64,000 nucleotides of DNA, from assembly GCA_011959205.1 (NCBI GenBank), contig BLLV01000007.1:1-64000 (forward strand). Reading direction: 5' to 3'. The notes under the pieces were generated by a model, which was not told the origin of the DNA, did no database searches, and saw only the letters and a list, made by a program, of their open reading frames with translations. Positions 61,090-64,000 of this stretch are shown here, in pieces. Numbering within the stretch: position 1 is the stretch's first letter; each line of letters begins with the position of its first letter. The position numbers and the translations under genes are program-made. This DNA comes from Bacteroidaceae bacterium. GTDB lineage: Bacteria > Bacteroidota > Bacteroidia > Bacteroidales > Bacteroidaceae.

Positions 61090-61521
61090 ATGTTTGGAAA
61101 AAAGAAAGACACAGTGGAGAGCGCGGTAGCGGTTTCCGAACCCCTGAAGTTGACAACCATAGCTGTTGGAACCGTATTGAAGGGAATCATTGAGGTAGAC
61201 GGAAGTCTGCGGGTAGACGGAACGATAGAGGGAGAGGTGACTTGCCATAAGACCATGGTGCTGGGACCTCAAGGGCTGATTAAAGGGAATGTGAATTCCC
61301 ATTCGGCCATTTTGCAAGGCACATTGAAAGGGGATATACACATCAAGGACGAACTGGTATTGAAAGCCGGATGCGACATGCAGGGTGATATTTATACCGG
61401 CAAGCTGGAGGTGGAACCCAAAGCCCGGTTTAACGGCACGTGTAACACGGTAGTGGAAGAGAGCAAGCCGCAGCCCAAACCGGCGGCACAGCCGCAGCAG
61501 CCTCAGAATAAGGGGAAATGA
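61090..61521 (+). CDS. Bactofilin
   Basis: A 143-residue cytoskeletal protein. A short basic head (MFGKKKDTVES) and the bactofilin core (about 20-115) form a beta-helix of repeated hydrophobic strands (GTVLKGIIEVDGSLRVDGTI, then EGEVTCHKTMVLGPQGLIKG). A Pro/Gln-rich tail follows. Bactofilins polymerise without nucleotide at the membrane and organise envelope growth. The start at 61090 gives the family N-terminus; an open frame back to 60961 is non-coding in character. Confidence 0.92.
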   Translation: MFGKKKDTVESAVAVSEPLKLTTIAVGTVLKGIIEVDGSLRVDGTIEGEVTCHKTMVLGPQGLIKGNVNSHSAILQGTLKGDIHIKDELVLKAGCDMQGDIYTGKLEVEPKARFNGTCNTVVEESKPQPKPAAQPQQPQNKGK

Positions 61522-61522
61522 T

Positions 61523-61546
61523 GGGAATAGGGGTAACCCTATTCCC
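61523..61546. terminator. Hairpin at the bactofilin/lipoprotein junction
   Basis: A perfect 10-bp stem GGGAATAGGG/CCCTATTCCC (61523-61532, 61537-61546) with a GTAA tetraloop. It overlaps the stop codon of the minus-strand lipoprotein gene. No T run follows on either side. Confidence 0.55.
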
Positions 61547-62630
61547 GTATCTCCCCCTTATGCACTAGCATTTTCACCAGTGCCCGTTTGGAACTGTGCG
61601 TGTCCGAAACCCATAACACAGAGTCGTTTTGCGCATAGATGCGGGCAGGCTGGGAAAAGGTGTACCCTTTTATGGACTTTATTTGCTTGCTCCATTCGTT
61701 GGGCTGGCGTTCGTATATGTTGATGGCGTCATTGTCGCCGGTGGCATACCAGCGTTCGCCGCACAACGCCAGTGTCTTGGGCTTGAATCCGGGCGATAGG
61801 GAAAGGTCGTCCAGATCGATGGAAGCGTCGTTCGCCAGATCATCGTTCACCAAGGCCGGATCGAGCACCCGTATTTTCTTTCCTTCATAATCCGTGAGCA
61901 GCAGATGCCCTTCCGCGTCGGGCTGCATAAAGTGGCAGGCAAAGCCGTTGTTGCCCGGACTGCCGTTGCCGGACGCCCGGCGGTAGCGGTTCACCTTCTG
62001 GTAGTTTTCCGGGGTGGCGTCCTCCTCTTTATAAATGCTGACCATTCCGTTCTTGTCGCGTGCGAAAATCAGTCCGTCCTTTACCGTCATGGCCTGTGCC
62101 TGAAACACGGGGCCGCTCCATTGTCCGTTGCCTATGCAGGTGAGGTAGGACAGCTCTGGCAACCGGAATACATGGATGCGCGACTGGCGTTCGGCCACAT
62201 ACAGCCGGTTGCCCGATGGAACGATGGCCTCTATCGGACTTCCGAAACTTTTCTCCCCGCCGTCGTGCTGCCACGTCTGCAAGGCACCCAGCCGTTCACC
62301 TTTCTTTATGCTGAACAGCAGCAGGCTGTTGCCTGCCTTCCCGATGTTGGCGATGAAAAGGGTATCCCCCAGATGGGCAACGGTGTAAGGGGTGAAATCC
62401 TCGGCTGTTTCCATGCCCAGGGTTTGCGCATTAATCTGTTGCGCCGCTTCATACGAGTAATACCAGTAACTGTTATAGTCACCGTTTCCTTCTCCTTCTC
62501 CGCCGGTTCCCCCGTTGTTTTCTCCGCCGGGAGCGGAGGGGTGGCCGCAGATCTCTTCCAGGGTGACTTTGCTGCATTGTGCCGTCAGGATTCCGGACAG
62601 CACCATCAGGATATAAGCGTATTTTTTCAT
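61539..62630 (-). CDS. Beta-propeller lipoprotein
   Basis: A 363-residue lipoprotein (signal with lipobox LTAQC, Cys at 19) followed by a Gly/Asn/Glu-rich linker (about 33-52) and repeated beta-sheet blades. The blades share patterns such as V.HLGDTLFIANIG, VPSGNRLYVAERQSRIHVF and LTCIGNGQW, as in NHL/six-bladed propellers. The C-terminal half of the neighbouring protease gene has the same TCIGNG-type motif. Possibly a surface-exposed binding protein. Function is not known. Confidence 0.75.
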   Translation of the reverse strand: MKKYAYILMVLSGILTAQCSKVTLEEICGHPSAPGGENNGGTGGEGEGNGDYNSYWYYSYEAAQQINAQTLGMETAEDFTPYTVAHLGDTLFIANIGKAGNSLLLFSIKKGERLGALQTWQHDGGEKSFGSPIEAIVPSGNRLYVAERQSRIHVFRLPELSYLTCIGNGQWSGPVFQAQAMTVKDGLIFARDKNGMVSIYKEEDATPENYQKVNRYRRASGNGSPGNNGFACHFMQPDAEGHLLLTDYEGKKIRVLDPALVNDDLANDASIDLDDLSLSPGFKPKTLALCGERWYATGDNDAINIYERQPNEWSKQIKSIKGYTFSQPARIYAQNDSVLWVSDTHSSKRALVKMLVHKGEIRE

Positions 62631-62661
62631 GTGATTCTCTCCTTATTATATAGGTATATAT

Positions 62662-64000
62662 TTATTTCAACTCACTCATGGGGATGGCGTAGACGCATGC
62701 TCCGTTTTTCACGCGGTCGGTGATGAACAGCGTGTGGCGGCGGATGCAGAACTTCTCGGGTGCCTGCAGGGTGATGCCGCCCAGGGTGGTGTGATCTTTG
62801 ATGATCTCTCCCGTTTGGGGGTTGACTTCACAGAACTTCTCGGTGCCGTTGGAACTTACAAACAGCCTTCCTTCGTAGAAATCCAAGTCGTAGGGCACAT
62901 TTTTATAAGCTAGTTGCCCGGTGCGTTTGGGGGAGACTCCTTCCCGTATCTCGTCGGGGGCGAATCGGTCTATGCGTTTGGCAGGGTGGGTGGAGTAGAG
63001 TAGGCCGGTCTGCCCGTCCACTGCCATGCCGTAGGTGCCGTTTGTCTCGCCTAGATGTTCGGAACGTACATAAATCCGCGGAGTCACTCCGGGCTGTATA
63101 GCCTGTTCTTCTACAAAGTTGACGTAGCGTTTGTCGTGTATCATGACCAGCCCTTTGTAGAGCAGTACATCGAAGGCATGTACGGTCTGCGAGGGGCCCG
63201 TTCCCCAGCTTCCATTGCCTATGCAGGTAATGAACTGATGGCTCTTCGCATCAAAAATCTCGGTACGGCTGCCTTCGTGGGTGACATAAATCTTGTCGTT
63301 GGCACGGGTGACGCCGTTCGGGCGGCCGCCGAATTTCTCTGTAACTTCTCCGTGGCTCCACTCCTTGATGCTTCCCAAATGCTTCTTGCCGCCGCCGGCA
63401 AGGCTGAACACCTCTACGCTGTACTGGTTGTCCGCATCGTTCACGGCATACAAGGTATCTCCGTACACATATACATCCTTGGGGCGGAAGGTGATTTCCG
63501 TAGCGCCGGGCAGGTCGGTATAGTCCAGCTTGAATGCCACCGGCTCCCCGTCGTTTCCTCCCCGGTCGGTTTCTCCGCGCAGGGGGGACAGGCCGCCGTC
63601 CAGCGCATCGAGTTCCGGGTCTTCGATAATGTGTTTCGAAGCCACGTATATGTCATCGAAATAGCGGTTCTTGCTCCAGCGGGTGTGCAGGAAGCGGCGG
63701 GAGTAGACGGGCAGCTCCTTGTCCAGCGACAGGGCCACGTATACGTTGTTGCACAGGGTGATCCATCCCGGTCCCGTCTGTTCGTAGGTCATGTTTCCCG
63801 CATGGCCGTAGCCCACACAGTGGGCAAACTCGTGGAAGATGGTCTCGGTGATGCTTTTGTCGTCGGCATAGTGTTCCAGATAGCACACCTCATGCATGCC
63901 GAAGGTGCTTCCTCCGCCCAGTCCCATCACGCCTGTGGTATAGCCGAAGGTCAGTCCGCGGTGGTTGAGCACTCTGGTGAGCAGGGCGGTCTTGTCTATT
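62662..64000 (-). CDS. Zinc metalloprotease with beta-propeller, 5' end beyond window
   Basis: At least 446 residues; the frame is open to the window edge. The metzincin-type zinc motif HEFAHCVGYGH (HExxHxxGxxH) is near the start of the visible part, preceded by FGYTTGVMGLGGG. A linker leads to propeller-like repeats (YVYGDTLYAVNDADNQYSV, ITCIGNGSWG, FYEGRLFVSSNGTEKF). The C-terminus resembles the downstream lipoprotein, 31 bp away on the same strand, so the two probably arose by duplication and act together at the cell surface. The signal sequence is not visible. Confidence 0.78.
   Translation of the reverse strand, partial: IDKTALLTRVLNHRGLTFGYTTGVMGLGGGSTFGMHEVCYLEHYADDKSITETIFHEFAHCVGYGHAGNMTYEQTGPGWITLCNNVYVALSLDKELPVYSRRFLHTRWSKNRYFDDIYVASKHIIEDPELDALDGGLSPLRGETDRGGNDGEPVAFKLDYTDLPGATEITFRPKDVYVYGDTLYAVNDADNQYSVEVFSLAGGGKKHLGSIKEWSHGEVTEKFGGRPNGVTRANDKIYVTHEGSRTEIFDAKSHQFITCIGNGSWGTGPSQTVHAFDVLLYKGLVMIHDKRYVNFVEEQAIQPGVTPRIYVRSEHLGETNGTYGMAVDGQTGLLYSTHPAKRIDRFAPDEIREGVSPKRTGQLAYKNVPYDLDFYEGRLFVSSNGTEKFCEVNPQTGEIIKDHTTLGGITLQAPEKFCIRRHTLFITDRVKNGACVYAIPMSELK

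Overview
The window looks like chromosome of a gut Bacteroidales bacterium, most likely Bacteroides or Phocaeicola (P. vulgatus/dorei group). This is inferred from family content (DUF4847, DUF5686, DUF4373, DUF4248, UpxY, a smalltalk-type peptide), from promoters of the Bacteroides type (TTTG/TTG, about 20 bp, then TAnnTTTG), and from the scarcity of Shine-Dalgarno sites. No species-specific marker was tested.

Region 1 (1-19.4 kb) is mainly housekeeping: a cut tRNA-Tyr, ribH, a TPR membrane protein, recF with a DUF721/DciA-like gene, 5-formyl-THF cyclo-ligase overlapping an S41 protease, dCMP deaminase, a DUF4847 lipoprotein, an M3 peptidase, a Crp/Fnr regulator, a MarC protein, a GH13 amylase, a patatin, fabD, a thiD interrupted by an in-frame stop, and a Nudix-type regulator ahead of xylB-xylA. 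An 820-bp gene-free stretch (8363-9186) carries several nested repeats.

Region 2 (19.6-32.6 kb) has an isolated Wza-like/Wzz-like export pair, then tpx, a DedA protein, a TPR protein and glnS. The phosphate system follows: pstS diverges from pstC-pstA-pstB-phoU. A candidate small RNA lies at 32761-32847.

Region 3 (33.0-38.3 kb) holds a DUF5686 outer-membrane protein. Directly behind its stop is a two-gene AAA ATPase + DUF4435 cassette resembling the PARIS anti-phage system, with its own promoter. The cassette sits between exact 51-bp direct repeats that duplicate the 3' end of the DUF5686 gene. A zeta-toxin-type module follows.

Region 4 (38.4-53.7 kb) is a capsular polysaccharide locus. It has a promoter with a leader hairpin, a long UpxY antiterminator, decayed toxin-antitoxin remnants, and then an AT-rich block: flippase, polymerase, two GT2 enzymes, an IspD/TarI-like cytidylyltransferase, an SDR, an Rpe-like epimerase, a TagB/TagF-like polyol-phosphate transferase, a large HAD protein, an acetyltransferase, a TagA/WecG transferase and a YjbH protein. 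The set suggests a teichoic-acid-like, polyol-phosphate-containing surface polymer.

Region 5 (53.9-59.2 kb) is a phage-like module of the kind found beside Bacteroides capsule loci: a frameshifted small gene, DUF4373, a T7-type primase-helicase, an amidase, a smalltalk-type peptide, an HU-like protein and DUF4248. A set of 10-bp tandem repeats and an inverted-repeat cluster sit between the last two genes. The window ends with an AAA ATPase, a bactofilin, a propeller lipoprotein and the 3' part of a metzincin-like protease gene that runs off the edge.
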